Shown here: positions 33,870 to 45,700 of the stretch, one piece after another
How positions within the stretch are numbered: position 1 is the first letter of the stretch
How the letters are laid out: the number at the start of each line of letters is the position of its first letter
Assembly: GCF_003473485.1 (NCBI RefSeq)
Contig: NC_053045.1
Coordinates: forward strand, 52,742,494 to 52,806,493
DNA length: 64,000 nt
Direction of reading: 5' to 3'
Origin: Medicago truncatula
Lineage: Eukaryota; Streptophyta; Magnoliopsida; Fabales; Fabaceae
Notes under the pieces: generated by a model
Seen by the model: only the letters and a program-made list of their open reading frames with translations
Told to the model about the DNA's origin: nothing
Databases searched by the model: none
Program-made: the position numbers and the translations under genes

Positions 33870-34534
33870 GTAGGAGTAGAGGTCAAATTTAACACCTCTA
33901 AATGCAAGGAAAGTGGTTGTACTACCTTCAAAACTGCAGTCTTCATCTGCTATTCAGAGTCTCTCAGTTGTTATAACTTAAAGAAGGTCAAGATTTTTAT
34001 TAGTAACACTAATAAAAATTCTAGTAACACTGGTGCTCCTATAAATCACGACTTTCTAGTTTTATATCCTATATATATGTAGTTAAAATAATTAATATTT
34101 CACTTTTAGATAGAGTAATGCCTATTAGTAATAAAACTATACAGATATCTCCCTTATGTTTTTGTCAAAGTTTTGGTTAAACCACACCACAAAAATGAGA
34201 TTGACATCTTGATCAGAATTACTTCACACCCATTGTTTTTCGTATTTATTTATCAAACTTTCAATAACTAAAAACTAGATAGATATTAGGTTTCTAAATC
34301 ACATCCTTATGGTTTTGAAGTGAATTTTCACCATTGTGTTAACGAAGTCATCTATGTGAAGCAAAAATGCAGCTAAAACCAAGATATGTACAAGTTGATC
34401 TTTATCTTGTGAATCTTTTATGAAACTCAACTCTAAACAGTGATAACTTTGGCTTCTTAAAAAAAAAAAAAGATAGATAAATAATACACTGATCAAGAAA
34501 ATCACATCTATCATAAGTTCATCAAAACTTCTTG
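33870..34534. other. Intergenic between divergent/short units
   Basis: AT-rich. The right part is the 3' flank of the PPR gene at 34535. No other feature seen. Confidence 0.4.
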
Positions 34535-36700
34535 TTAAGACATGCTAGAGATATTATACAAGTGTCCTTCTATGTCAGGACTAAAACCTTTCTCCAACAT
34601 TTCCAGTCTTACTATATCATATGTAGTACGGTTTGGATTCAAACCCTTTTCCAACATCTCATTAAGAAGCCCATTTGCAGCCTCTAGCTTATTAATTTTA
34701 CAATATCCTTTAATCAAGACATTATAAGTAACAACATTTGGCTGCTTTCGTTCTTTCTCCATACGCGTTCTGACATTCAATGCTGCCTTGAGTTTCCCCT
34801 CCATACAATAGCCATCCATCAAAGTATTATATGTCACATGATTAGGTTTCAGACCAAGGTTGAACATTTCATTAAGTAACTTTTCTGCATTTCTTGATTT
34901 GTCGTTTTTGCACAATCCATCTATCAAGATGTTGTATGTTACAACATCACCTTTTAAACCCTTGTTCTCCATTTCATTAAGTAGCTCCTTCGCAGCCTGT
35001 AAGTCCTGTTTTCTGCATAGGCCTGCAATCAAGCAATTATAGGTCGAAACATTTGGCAAGATCCCTTCGTCTAGCATTGAACTGCAAAGTGAAAATCCCT
35101 CCTCCATCATCCCTTCCTTACAATATGCATCAATCATAGTATTAAATGTTATAACATTGGGAACCAACTCTTGCTTACTTACATCATCGAAAACTTTTGT
35201 TGCCTCCTTCATCATCTTCTTCTTACAAAACCCGTTAATAAGAGCATTATAAGTTACAATATTCGGCTTCAAACCCAAGCCAACCATCTTATCCCACAAA
35301 TCAATAGCCTCTTCTAGCTTACCGTTATTACATAGACCATTTATCAGTGAGTTATAAGTAACTATATTAGGTTTTAATCCTTGCTTTTGCATCTCTTCAA
35401 AAGCCTTCTTTGCAGCCGCTACATTCTCATCCTTACAAAACCCATCAATAAGAGTGTTAAAGGTAACTTCATTTGGACAAATTTTATTAGCAAGCATTTC
35501 CTTCATAAAAGCTTCAGCTTTGTACATTTTTCCAGCACTGCCCCTCTTGCAATAACCATCAACAAGAGTGTTATAAGTAACTACATTTGGTGAAATTCCC
35601 CATGCCTTCATGTCTTCAATAGCATCCTCTGCCTTATTCAACTTACCAGCTCTACAAAGACCATTAATGAAAATGTTAAATGTGTTCAAGTTAGTGTGAA
35701 TTCTTCTCTTTATCATCTCCTTGTACACATATTCCACATCACCAATTTTATTCTCCTTCACCAACGCACTCAACAACGGATTACACGAAGTCAGTGATAA
35801 TTTAAATCCATAATCTTTAGCTCGCGTAAACGCTTCATAAGCACAGTGCAACTCTAAATTTTTCACATATGCTAACACCAACATATCAATTATCAGAGCA
35901 GTAGCACCCGGTCGACCACCGTCCAACAAAAGGGAGTGAAAAACAGAAGAGACTGTATGTTTCTCATTCTTAACAAAACTATCCAGAAAAGACCTAACTT
36001 TAGAATACCTTTTTGAATTTGCTAGAAAATGTAAAACTTTGGAAGTTGGTTCAAGACCATATGAAAGTCGGTACTCTTTCTGAGACCACTTAAAGAACCT
36101 TAAAACAAGCTCTGAATCGACTCCGGCATTGAGCAATTGATCTAGAAATGTCGCAGGTTTGGTTACTCTTAGATGAGGTTTGAGCTCTGACCAATGTTGT
36201 TTACTCAACAACTCCGAAATTGTCGGTATGCTTAATGACTGCAAGATTGGACCTGTAAACAGAAATTCACTGGTTATTAACAAGTAAAAATCTTCCATTT
36301 CTTTTGATTGATGGTAAAGAAAGTAAAATGAGTTGAACGGAATAAGAAGATTAAAAGATATGTGTAATAAACAATAATAGAATTACACCATGTTTGGATA
36401 AACAGCTTAATTTACCGTTCATAGCATAAGCGCTTGTATACAAGTTATTTTACCTTATGAAATAACCCGAAAATAGCTTCAAAAAGTGTCAAAGCTGTTT
36501 TGAATGATAGTACGTATGCCATAGATAGATACATAAAACAAAAAGTTACGAAATTGGCAGATAAGGATATTAGATTATAAAATAATTGATAGTGATAAAA
36601 AAAAAAAATTAAGAGTGAGAATCATATTTAAAGCTTAAGAACAAGAGAAAAAGAGCTTTGTCACACCTTGTATGGATCTAGTAAGTTTATCAGTGACCAT
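34535..36700 (-). CDS. Pentatricopeptide repeat protein, P class (At1g09820-like)
   Basis: Exon 1 is 36700-36667 (MVTDKLTRSIQ plus one base) and exon 2 is 36252-34535. The GT donor at 36666 and AG acceptor at 36253 join to give GPILQSLSIPTISELLSKQH, the conserved start of this subfamily. The product is about 583 residues with some ten or more 35-residue P repeats (e.g. NVVTYNTLVDGYCKRG, NIVTYNSLINGLCNNG, NHVTYNTLMDGYCMEG) and no E or DYW tail. P-class PPRs stabilise, process or help translate organellar RNAs. An ATG at 36298 inside the intron would give an alternative N-terminus. I prefer the spliced form because the acceptor and family start agree. The repeats are very regular, as in RFL-like genes. 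Confidence 0.88.
36387..36500. mobile_element. Partial copy of the GTTTGGATAAAC element
   Basis: It begins CCATGTTTGGATAAACAGCTTAA and continues with the CATAGCATAAGCGCTTGTA-like subterminal words of the elements at 29840 and 43386. The right end is missing. It lies in the single intron of the P-class PPR gene. Confidence 0.5.
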
Positions 36701-36864
36701 TGCTTCCGTTGAAATATAATTGTCAATCGGGCGGCTTAACTGCTGAATCGCGGTGCGAGGTGAAGCACCGCGGCAGCACCTCAGTTGCTGAGTTTCGAGT
36801 CGGAGGTGAACCTTCACTCTTTTGCTTTTCCACTTTTACCCTTCTTTCAGCTGATGGGTATGGG

Positions 36865-38548
36865 TAGGGTTGGCAATGAACCGAACCGAACCAACTCGAT
36901 TATAGTTCGACATTCGACTCGATATCTAATCCGTTGAACTTGGTTCATGAACCTAACGAGCTGCACTTGAACTGAAAATTAAGTTCGTTAATTAAATGAG
37001 CTGAATTTGAGCTACATATAGTTCGACTCGTTAGGTTCATGAGATGACTCGATTATTGATTATATATATAAATCAATTTGAGTTAGTTTTTAAAAAAAAT
37101 TAATTCAAATGTGGCTGAATACAATTTTGTCTTGAAGGGAAGAGCAGTTGGAGTTTAAAAGTAAAAGAATATTATGAATTTTGTTCACAACTAATTAAAT
37201 TTTGTTGGATTTTTTTGTCTCTGTTACTTGCATCAGATATTTTTCTTCGTATTTATGCAATCTTTAACTTTATATAATTTATGTCTATTATATGCATGTT
37301 TGTGGGAACTTTTATTTTAATTCAATATTTAATTTATATATATATAAAGAGTCAGGATCCATTGGCACCAGGTGTCAACGAATTCGTTAACACCAAATCA
37401 CATCCGTTGATTTTATTTGATCCAAAGACTGATATTTGTTTACTTAAGACTATCATGTACCATATCTTAGTGTGATTTTCATTTCCTAATTTGCTCTATT
37501 AGTTTCTCTCTCTAATTACTCATGATTTCAATTCCATTAAATAATTTTGTTTTGCATGTGCAGCAAACTGCTTCGTTTCTTCTTTCATGAAAATAATTTT
37601 GTTGCACATTCATCTAATTACTCCGTTTCTACTTCATCTAATTACTCGTGATTTCAAATTCATCTCCTTCCCGTGTTTGCACATGCTCAAACATTTCACC
37701 AATCTAATGTGCTGCTCATGAAAATAAAAATCCCACTATTCCATTTTGGTGTAGATCAGTTGAATCAAAGATTAGAATATAAATATATTTAAACTAATTT
37801 CATATTTCAATTACAAATCAATTTTTTGTCCACAATCACACACGTTATTTTGACCCATATTTTGTTCATCATCTCTTCTCATTATCTATAAAAATTAAAT
37901 TAAGTCATTGAATCAAAATGGTAGAATTTTGTGCCACATAATAATACAAATTATAATTTTATCTGCAACGGATTGTTGAATTGATTCTATCTACCACACC
38001 TTATCACCAATACAAAATAACCTGAATTGTTTTTTTTTTTTATAACCTAAATTGTTGGATGCACTTTTTGAAATTTTCATGAAAGAAGAAACGAAGCAGT
38101 TTGCTGCACATGCAAAACAAAATTATTTAATGGAATTGAAATCATGAGTAATTAGAGAGAGAAACTAATAGAGCAAATTAGGAAATGAAAATCACACTAA
38201 GATATGGTACATGATAGTCTTAAGTAAACAAATATCAGTCTTTGGATCAAATAAAATCAACGGATGTGATTTGGTGTTAACGAATTCGTTGACACCTGGT
38301 GTCAATGGATCCTGACTCATATAAAAAATATCAAAAATCTATAAATTAATTTTTTTTTTATAATTTTTTTTGGACGAGTTGAGCAACCGAACTGAACCTA
38401 ACGAGCCGAACCGAACTGTTCGTGAACTTTAAACGAGCCGAACTCGAGCTGAAAAAATAGTTCGTGTCGAACTCGAGCCGAACCAATTCTTATCGAGTCG
38501 AGCCGAGCTCATACAGGTTCGGTTCGACTCGACTCATTTCCAGCCCTA
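36865..38548. mobile_element. hAT-type element, 1684 bp
   Basis: Ends TAGGGTTGGCAATGA (left) and TCATTTCCAGCCCTA (right) are inverted copies with two mismatches. The 8-bp target GGTATGGG is duplicated at 36857-36864 and 38549-38556. An 8-bp duplication with TAGGG-TGGCAA ends is typical of hAT elements. The subterminal regions are rich in repeated GAACCGAACCGAACC/ACTCGA words. No transposase is present. A foldback element sits inside (37349-38318). Confidence 0.85.
37349..38318. mobile_element. Foldback element with 246-bp inverted arms
   Basis: The arms 37349-37594 and 38073-38318 are reverse complements; I count one mismatch, in the GGCACC/GACACC position. They begin GAGTCAGGATCCATTG and enclose a 478-bp non-coding loop. 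Flanks share ATATAAA on both sides, a possible 7-bp target. The near-perfect arms suggest a recent insertion or recent arm homogenisation. The transcript would form a long double-stranded stem. Confidence 0.88.
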
Positions 38549-38560
38549 GGTATGGGTATT

Positions 38561-40511
38561 GAGTTAATCATCAACTTAGTCCCTGAATTATCACGGGTCG
38601 GCCAAATTCGTCCCTCAATTATGCGAAATATCAATTTAATCCCTGAATTTGTTAATTGTCAATCAATTTAGTCCTTCTGGTCAAACGGGCCGTTAACGGG
38701 GCTGACGTGGCCGTTAACCTCTTACATGTCATACGCCACGTAGGCAGGGACTAATTTGGCTAATAATTCCAAACATTTTGAAGGACTAAATTGATTGATA
38801 TGCAGAAATTTTTTTGATTTCTTCCCAAACAACTCTTTTCTTCCCCAACGACTTTGTCTTCCCCATTTGTATAAAATTGGAACCCTAATTACACAATCTA
38901 TAATCTACATTCTAATATCACATAAATTTCCTCCAATAATAAGTGGTCCAGTTCTTCCCCAATTCAAAAAACTTAAAACCCTAATTTTTTTTGTATTGAA
39001 GCCAAAATTTCTTGAAGCAAAACGCTTGAAATTGAATCTGAAATGATGGGGGGTGGGAATATGGGAAAGTCGAGCTTCATCTTCAAGCTGCAAGTTTAAT
39101 GGTTATGAAAAGAGGTTGAAGATGATTCATAAATGTAACCTTCAAATACATCCCCACATCATAATAAAAACCATCAAATAAGTCCCTGAATATTTTAATC
39201 ATATATCAAATTGATCCTTGAAATTACAGAACACGCAAATTGAAACTGAAATATTACATAGGCAAAAGTCATAGGTAATAAGTCATAAGTCTGAGAAATT
39301 ACATAAGCATGAGTTTGATGAGCTGGTGCAGGACCCCTCATTGGTGTATTCTTAAGGCCATATCTCCTTGGTGCAACACTCTGAAATTTCAAATTCAATC
39401 AAATTAGTGCATAAAACCATAACATAATCAATCTTATCAGTCCTTCAATTAATATACTAATTGTTGCCCTTGCACACTCCCATACCACCCCTCTCAATTC
39501 CTTATCCTTCCATTGTTTTGTGAAGTTCCTCCATAGATGCATTGCACAATATCTATGTGGCACCCCTGGCATCACTTCTTGCATGGCTGGAATCAAACCC
39601 TGCCAATTTTAACAATTACAGAATCAATATTTCCTGAATTATATCACTATCCATCAAAGTAGTCCCTGCATTATACTACTTACTATCAAAACAGTCCCTG
39701 AATTATATTTCTAACTACCAACATAGTCCCTGAATTATATTAATAAATATCAAAATAGTCCCTGCATTATTTTACTTACTATAACATCAGTTCTAAAACT
39801 ATAACATTTTCAGCTATTACTATACATCAGTATGCATGCAAAAAAGTGACATAACATGAATGAGAAAAAGACTAAGATGGTTATTCATACCTTTTGCACG
39901 TCTGAGATGAAGTTCCATCCATTATGCTCATAATTTCCAAGATGTTTATGTAGTAATTCCAAAAACCATTTCCAGTTATCTTTATTCTCCACATCCACAG
40001 TGGCATAAGCAATGACATAAATCTGGTTATTTCCATCTTGTCCCACAGCAGACAAAAGTTGCCCTCCATAATACCCCTTAAGAAAGCATCCATCTAACCC
40101 AATCAATGGAGATTATGATGATTTTGGAGGGGTGACAATGGAGAACGTTTTAGCGGGAAGGAGAAGAGTCAAAGATGTTTTTAATGTTTCTGAGTAAAAT
40201 GTGAAGAAGGAGGAATATGTAATGCAGGGGCAAAATGGGAAAAGCACGAAAAAATTAAATTGAAAAATGAAAAGTGAACTTTTTCCAAATCAATCAAATT
40301 CGTCCCTGAACACGTGGCTTCCTTCTTGCCACGCGTACAAGACATCACAGCATGCAAGGCGACATGTCAGCATGGCTAACGGAGCCCGTTAACGGAGGGA
40401 CCTTTTTGATGGACGTCTGATAAATTCAGGGATTAAATTGATATTTCGCATAATTGAGGGACGAATTTGACCGACGTGTGAAAATTCAGGGACTAAATTG
40501 ATGGTTCACTC
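38561..40511 (-). mobile_element. Mutator-like element (MULE), 1951 bp
   Basis: The terminal inverted repeats are about 110 bp: the left arm from GAGTTAATCATCAACTTAGTC and the right arm ending in the inverse, GATGGTTCACTC. A TATGGGTATT duplication (38551-38560 and 40512-40521) fits the 9-10-bp target of MULEs. The body holds two pieces of transposase on the minus strand and a tandem stretch with repeated AGTCCCTGAATTATA words (39655-39775). Confidence 0.87.
39420..40106 (-). pseudogene. MULE transposase core fragment
   Basis: Exon pieces 40106-39891 and 39599-about 39420 are separated by a GT/AG intron. The first reads IGLDGCFLKGYYGGQLLSAV, then GQDGNNQIYVIAYATVDVE and NKDNWKWFLELL. The second reads GLIPAMQEVMPGVPHRYCAM, then HLWRNFTKQWK and WECARAT. 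This is the conserved MuDR-type DDE core around the first catalytic Asp. The N-terminal zinc finger, C-terminal SWIM finger and the rest of the core are missing, so it is not functional. Confidence 0.85.
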
Positions 40512-40521
40512 TATGGGTATT

Positions 40522-41150
40522 ATCACATTTATAGAGGAAGGGGGAAGTGATTCAGCAGCAATACTGGATTATTGGGTAGAGTTTTTGTTGTTGTTGAACT
40601 TGAATAGGTAGTTTTGTTTTGAGAATTGCTGTTTACACTTTACATGAGGCTGTGCTACACGAGTACTTTACGAAAATGCCATTCGGCAGTTAACTGCCGA
40701 AGTTTTAGTAAACTGGCGGCAGTAAACTGCCGAGAAAATCTGATTGCAGGCAGTGAACTCTGCATCATTCTAAAACATTTTCAAGCCTTTTTTCGGCCAG
40801 TTTTACCTGTAATTAACAAATCTTGGTAGTTAGTTGATTTCACAGTCAAACAATCGTCAAAAACTTAAAATATCAACAAATAATTTTGATAGTTTAAATT
40901 TATGTAACTCATATTAAATCATTGAATTATTTATATAATTTATTTTAAAAAAAATTTGTTGGTGCAAAGTTTATTCTGAAGTTAACTCATGTAAAACCAT
41001 CGTGTTATCCATTATTATGGTAACTTATTTTAAAGTTAAGTTACCAAAATAATGGACAAGACAATCATCATGAACATACGAATCAATTTCTTTTTCGTTG
41101 AAATACATATATGTTTATTTTTATTCCATGGCAACAAAGCGAAGAATATA
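40522..41150. other. Intergenic with a 20-bp palindrome
   Basis: No gene. TTCGGCAGTTAACTGCCGAA at 40682-40701 is a perfect palindrome, and a related GGCGGCAGTAAACTGCCG follows at about 40713-40730. Function unknown. Confidence 0.5.
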
Positions 41151-41240
41151 CTAGATCGTCGACTCGTGTGATGCACAAATCATATCAACTATAACATACC
41201 AACTCGTGTGATGCACAAATCATATCAACTATAACATACC
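41151..41240 (-). mobile_element. Degenerate Helitron 3' terminus with a tandem copy
   Basis: The CTAG at 41151 and the following GATCGTCGACTCGTGTGATGC align with the Helitron end at 29338, but the stem is degraded. The stretch CTCGTGTGATGCACAAATC and the next 25 bases are repeated once in tandem (about 41163 and 41211). Confidence 0.5.
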
Positions 41241-41378
41241 AACAATATAATTTATCGTAAAAAATTATTGTTTTCAAATACATCACACGATAAGCATTGA
41301 TCCACATTAATCATAGCACGATAATAATAATTTTTTTAGAAAATCATACATTACAAAATACTTCTATGAAAAATTATT

Positions 41379-41861
41379 GGCTTAAATGCTCTTTTGGTCC
41401 CTTAAGTATTTAATTGGTATCGTTTTGGTCCCTTATGTTAGGGTTTAAAAAAAAGTTAACTCCTGGACACGTGTCACCTTGTCATTGGCTCTGATCTGAG
41501 TTTTCTTTTTTACAAAAAAAAAAAATTAAAATAATATATTTTTTAAAAAATTCCCAGAACCAATGACAAGGTGACACGTGTCACTTTGTCATTGGCGGTG
41601 GGATTTATTTTATTTATTTAATTTATTTATTTTTGTAAAAAAAAAAACTCAAAGACAATGACAAGGTGACACGTGTTCAGGAGCTAACTTTTTTTTTTAA
41701 ATCCTAACGGAAACCTAAGGGACCAAAACGAGACTAAAAAAAATTTAAATACTCAAACAATCTTTTTTTTAGTTAAGGGACCAAAATGATACCAATTAAA
41801 TACTTAAGGGAGCAAAACGATACCAATTAAATACTTAAGGGATCAATAGAACATTTAAGCC
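41379..41861. mobile_element. MULE-type MITE, 483 bp
   Basis: Ends GGCTTAAATGCTCTTTTGGTC and its inverse ending CATTTAAGCC. The 9-bp target AAAATTATT is duplicated at 41370-41378 and 41862-41870. The TIRs extend roughly 60-100 bp. The inner part contains a second inverted pair around GACACGTGTCACCTTGTCATT. It is non-coding. Confidence 0.87.
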
Positions 41862-42180
41862 AAAATTATTTGTGGGGTATCTTTTATTATTATAGGATTA
41901 ATATCAAAAGGTTGCATATAGGTAACCAGTAACAGATCTCAACCATTGAATTAAAATACTAATATATCAATGATTAAAAGATCACTTTTTTTATGGTCGG
42001 AAATGATTCATGTTTTCCATGTTAAACTCCACCCAAAAATATTGAGAAAATAGCCTGGATATAGATATTAATATTTTCATCCCAAAAAATAATAATTATA
42101 TTTTTATAGATGTTATTATAATAAGATTCCTCAAGAAGAAAATATCTCTCTTTCTCTTCTGTCATATAAGAAGAAAGAAA
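41862..42180. promoter_or_regulatory. Upstream region of the UBC gene
   Basis: AT-rich. A TATA-like CATATAAGAAG lies near 42164-42174, ahead of the likely leader exon. No other feature seen. Confidence 0.35.
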
Positions 42181-42754
42181 TGATATAAGAGGAGGGGGAC
42201 GGTGATTAGACCAGAATCGAAACCAACCACGCCACGCATGCCTTTAAATTCTAAATTCACCATAGTCGCCCGCCCTTGCTTTCGATTCGATCCCAAACAC
42301 ACTAACGGGTCAGTCAATTATTCCCTCTCCATTTTCAATCAATTCCTTCTTTTTATTCTTCATTTTTATTGCTTTTTTTCCGTGATCGATTTATACTCTG
42401 GATCTGCATCAAAACCCTGTATTATTTGTATTCTATCAAAATTGAAATTGAAAATTTCCACTTTTTCTTAATTTTTGGGAGTTTTGCTTTTTGTTGCCGA
42501 CATAATTCGCTGTGAGATTACTCTGAAATTTAATTTAATTTTATGAATTAATTTTTCATTAAATTGATTTTTGGGGGGTTTTGCCTTTTGTTGCCTGCAC
42601 ATGTAATTACATTGAATTATGTTATTTTCTCAAATTATTGTCGGTGTTGACATGTCTGTGTCCGTGTTTGGGCTTCATAGCATAATATGTTTTGTTTTGT
42701 GGAGCTTTTAATTTTATTGAAGTTGGAAAAAATTGATTTTTGCAGTTGGTAGCA

Positions 42755-45700
42755 ATGTCGACTCCGGCTAGGAAGAGACTGATGAGAGATTTCAAGAGAT
42801 TGCAACATGACCCACCTGCTGGAATCAGTGGTGCACCTCAGGATAACAACATCATGTTGTGGAATGCTGTTATATTTGGGTGAGTTGGATTGAGAATTGT
42901 ATAAATATGCATATTATTATGTATAATTGTATAATTTAGTCAGTTTGTTTTATTTTATTTCATTTTTTCACTTTGTTTAAGTATATGAATGGATAAGCAA
43001 TTTCTCTGCTTTCTTGTCTGCTTTGGATTGCAGTCCTGATGATACTCCATGGGATGGAGGTGAGTCAGTTCTTTACCACCACAGCTCCTATTTGCAAACA
43101 ATTTTTATTTTTATACTAGTATCAATTATGTTATTAAGCCATTTTGTGTGTTACAAGTATTTTCAATGTTTCTGTTATATTCATTTTTGAATAGTAAAGT
43201 CCAATTTGGTCCCCCACAGTTTTCTTACGGCCCAATTCAGAGACAAAATATAATATTCAAATCAGTTCCTCGCATTTTATATAGGGTACAGATTAGTCCC
43301 TCTATCATTATAGCAGAGGGACTAGTTTGTCCCCCATATGAAAACCTGAGGGTTAATTTGAATATTTTTTTTGTCAAGGACTGAAGGCCTGTTTGGATAA
43401 ACAACTTATTTGCAACTTATAGCACAAGCGATTATCATGGTAAGAGATTATATTTGCATAAGCTATTTTTATAGCAAAAGATAAAACAACGTTAAATTGA
43501 TTTTGTGTACGCTATAAGTTGTTTTTATAAGCTGTATTGGAGAGCTTATAAAGATAAGTTAAAAAAAAACTTATGAAAAATGTCATACGCTGTTTTCATC
43601 CCAAACAGTCTCACAAAACTTATGTCAGTAGATAAGCTTAAATCAGCCAATCCAAACAGGCCCTGAATTGGGTTGTGAGAAAATTGTCAGGGACCAAATT
43701 GAGTTTTTGCTCTTAATTTTTTTAGGTTATGTTAATATTAACTTAACTTGTTTTTAGATGGCATTAGAATTATGTTGCAAAGAACATCCTATAAAAGATT
43801 TTGGGTTGCTCTAGATAGGTATCTAAGCTATCTTAAAATTGATTTTTTTAAAATCTAAAACTGGCTTCTGCTTTGCAGTTTGACACTATTTTATTACTCT
43901 CTCTTTTCGTTTGTTTTTCAATATTAATTTGAACACTCTTGATCGTTGTGTTGTCATACTCTACCTGATGCGCCTGTTACAGGCTGCATTTGCACTATTG
44001 AAATCTATACTTTCTGTCACACTGTTGAGCTAAATTAATTTTTTCCATCAAATCAAAACATTTTGTACATTTGGGGGCTCTTGCTCGAGTAGTCTGTCTT
44101 CATTTATATATTTTGATGTGATATTTTATGTTGTGTTTTGATAGTATCATGAAATTAGATATGTTCACATAACTGCATGTATATATTTTGAGTTATTCAG
44201 GCACGTTTAAGTTGAGTCTTCAATTTTCCGAGGATTATCCGAACAAGCCACCCACTGTACGATTTGTCTCCCGAATGTTTCATCCAAACAGTAAGTATTA
44301 GGTGGAAAATACAAACCTTCTTATCCACGAGTTAGGTGTCTGCCAACCAATGTAATTGCTACTCTGAACAGTTTATGCAGATGGAAGTATTTGTCTGGAT
44401 ATATTGCAAAATCAGTGGAGTCCTATATACGATGTTGCTGCGATTCTCACTTCTATCCAGGTATCATTTAGTATAGTGTATCAATAATATCATAATTTTA
44501 TCAAATTGTAAATTAGAAATGAAACTTATAGTTGTGAATCATAAACAATAAAAGTAGCAAGAAATAAATTGTACAATACAAGTTATGTATAGTGTTTTCA
44601 ATGTGATAATTTTAAATTATAAGTTGACAAAACAAATTAATCATATGTACCATAAGTTATAAGTCAGAACGAAACCAGAGCATATAAATGACTCTGCGAT
44701 GAAGGCTTTGTGTTAGATTAATGAAAACTAAATGGAAATGCCAAATAGGGGTGAATGGGGTGAGTAAGTGACTTTGTGAAGCCCCTTTTTGAAATGAGTC
44801 CCTTTTTTCTTCAACCCCCTCTTTGCACTGAACAGTTTATGTCTATACGACCTTCCAATTTCTTTGATGAGAATTGGTGAACAAAATCAAGAAAGAAGTA
44901 ATACTTTTTGTTGAACTGTGCAATTCATATTGGTGAGATTGAATTGCAGTATTCATGCATGTATAGTATGAATGAGTCATAGCTATTTGTTGATTTATAG
45001 TATTATATGAATTATTGGATTGCCGAATGACTTCAAATCATGCTACATTTTTTTTCATCTTCAAATCATCGCTATTTGTGGATTTGTAGATTTATAGTAT
45101 TATTTTGATCATTCAATTTTAACAAACATGCCACATTTCTTTTCATTTGTATTTTGTAATAGAAGAAAACAAGCACATATATTTACATAATTAGCCTTGC
45201 TTTAGAAGTTTGGCACGAAAACACTGAGGCGATCATACAATGTCCAGTGCCTCTGCATAAATATTTGTCTTTTTGTTCATTTAATTTTTATATGTTTTAA
45301 GGCATCATCTCATAATAACTTGTTATTTTCTGTTTGCACATCTCTTGATTCATTTGTAATGTTAACTTGGCTTTTATCCTTTTCATCGTTGTTTTTACTT
45401 TTTAGTCAAAAAGTATAGACTCTGGAGCATACAATTCTGAACTTGATTTTTTAAAGCTTATATCATGGTCTGCTCTTTGCAAAACTCAAGACACTATACT
45501 GTTTAATGTTACTAGCTCTCAATATTTAATGATTCTTACTTTAATAACCTCAAGCCTTGGATTTTGATAATGCCCTTTGTTTAGCATACTTATTTCCGTA
45601 GTTTCTTTGTTCGTGGCTGCTAAGGCATTTAAGAGTTTCTTAAGTCTGATATGCAAATGGATTGCACTTCTGTTTTCATCTGATGTACTTTTCCCCCCTT

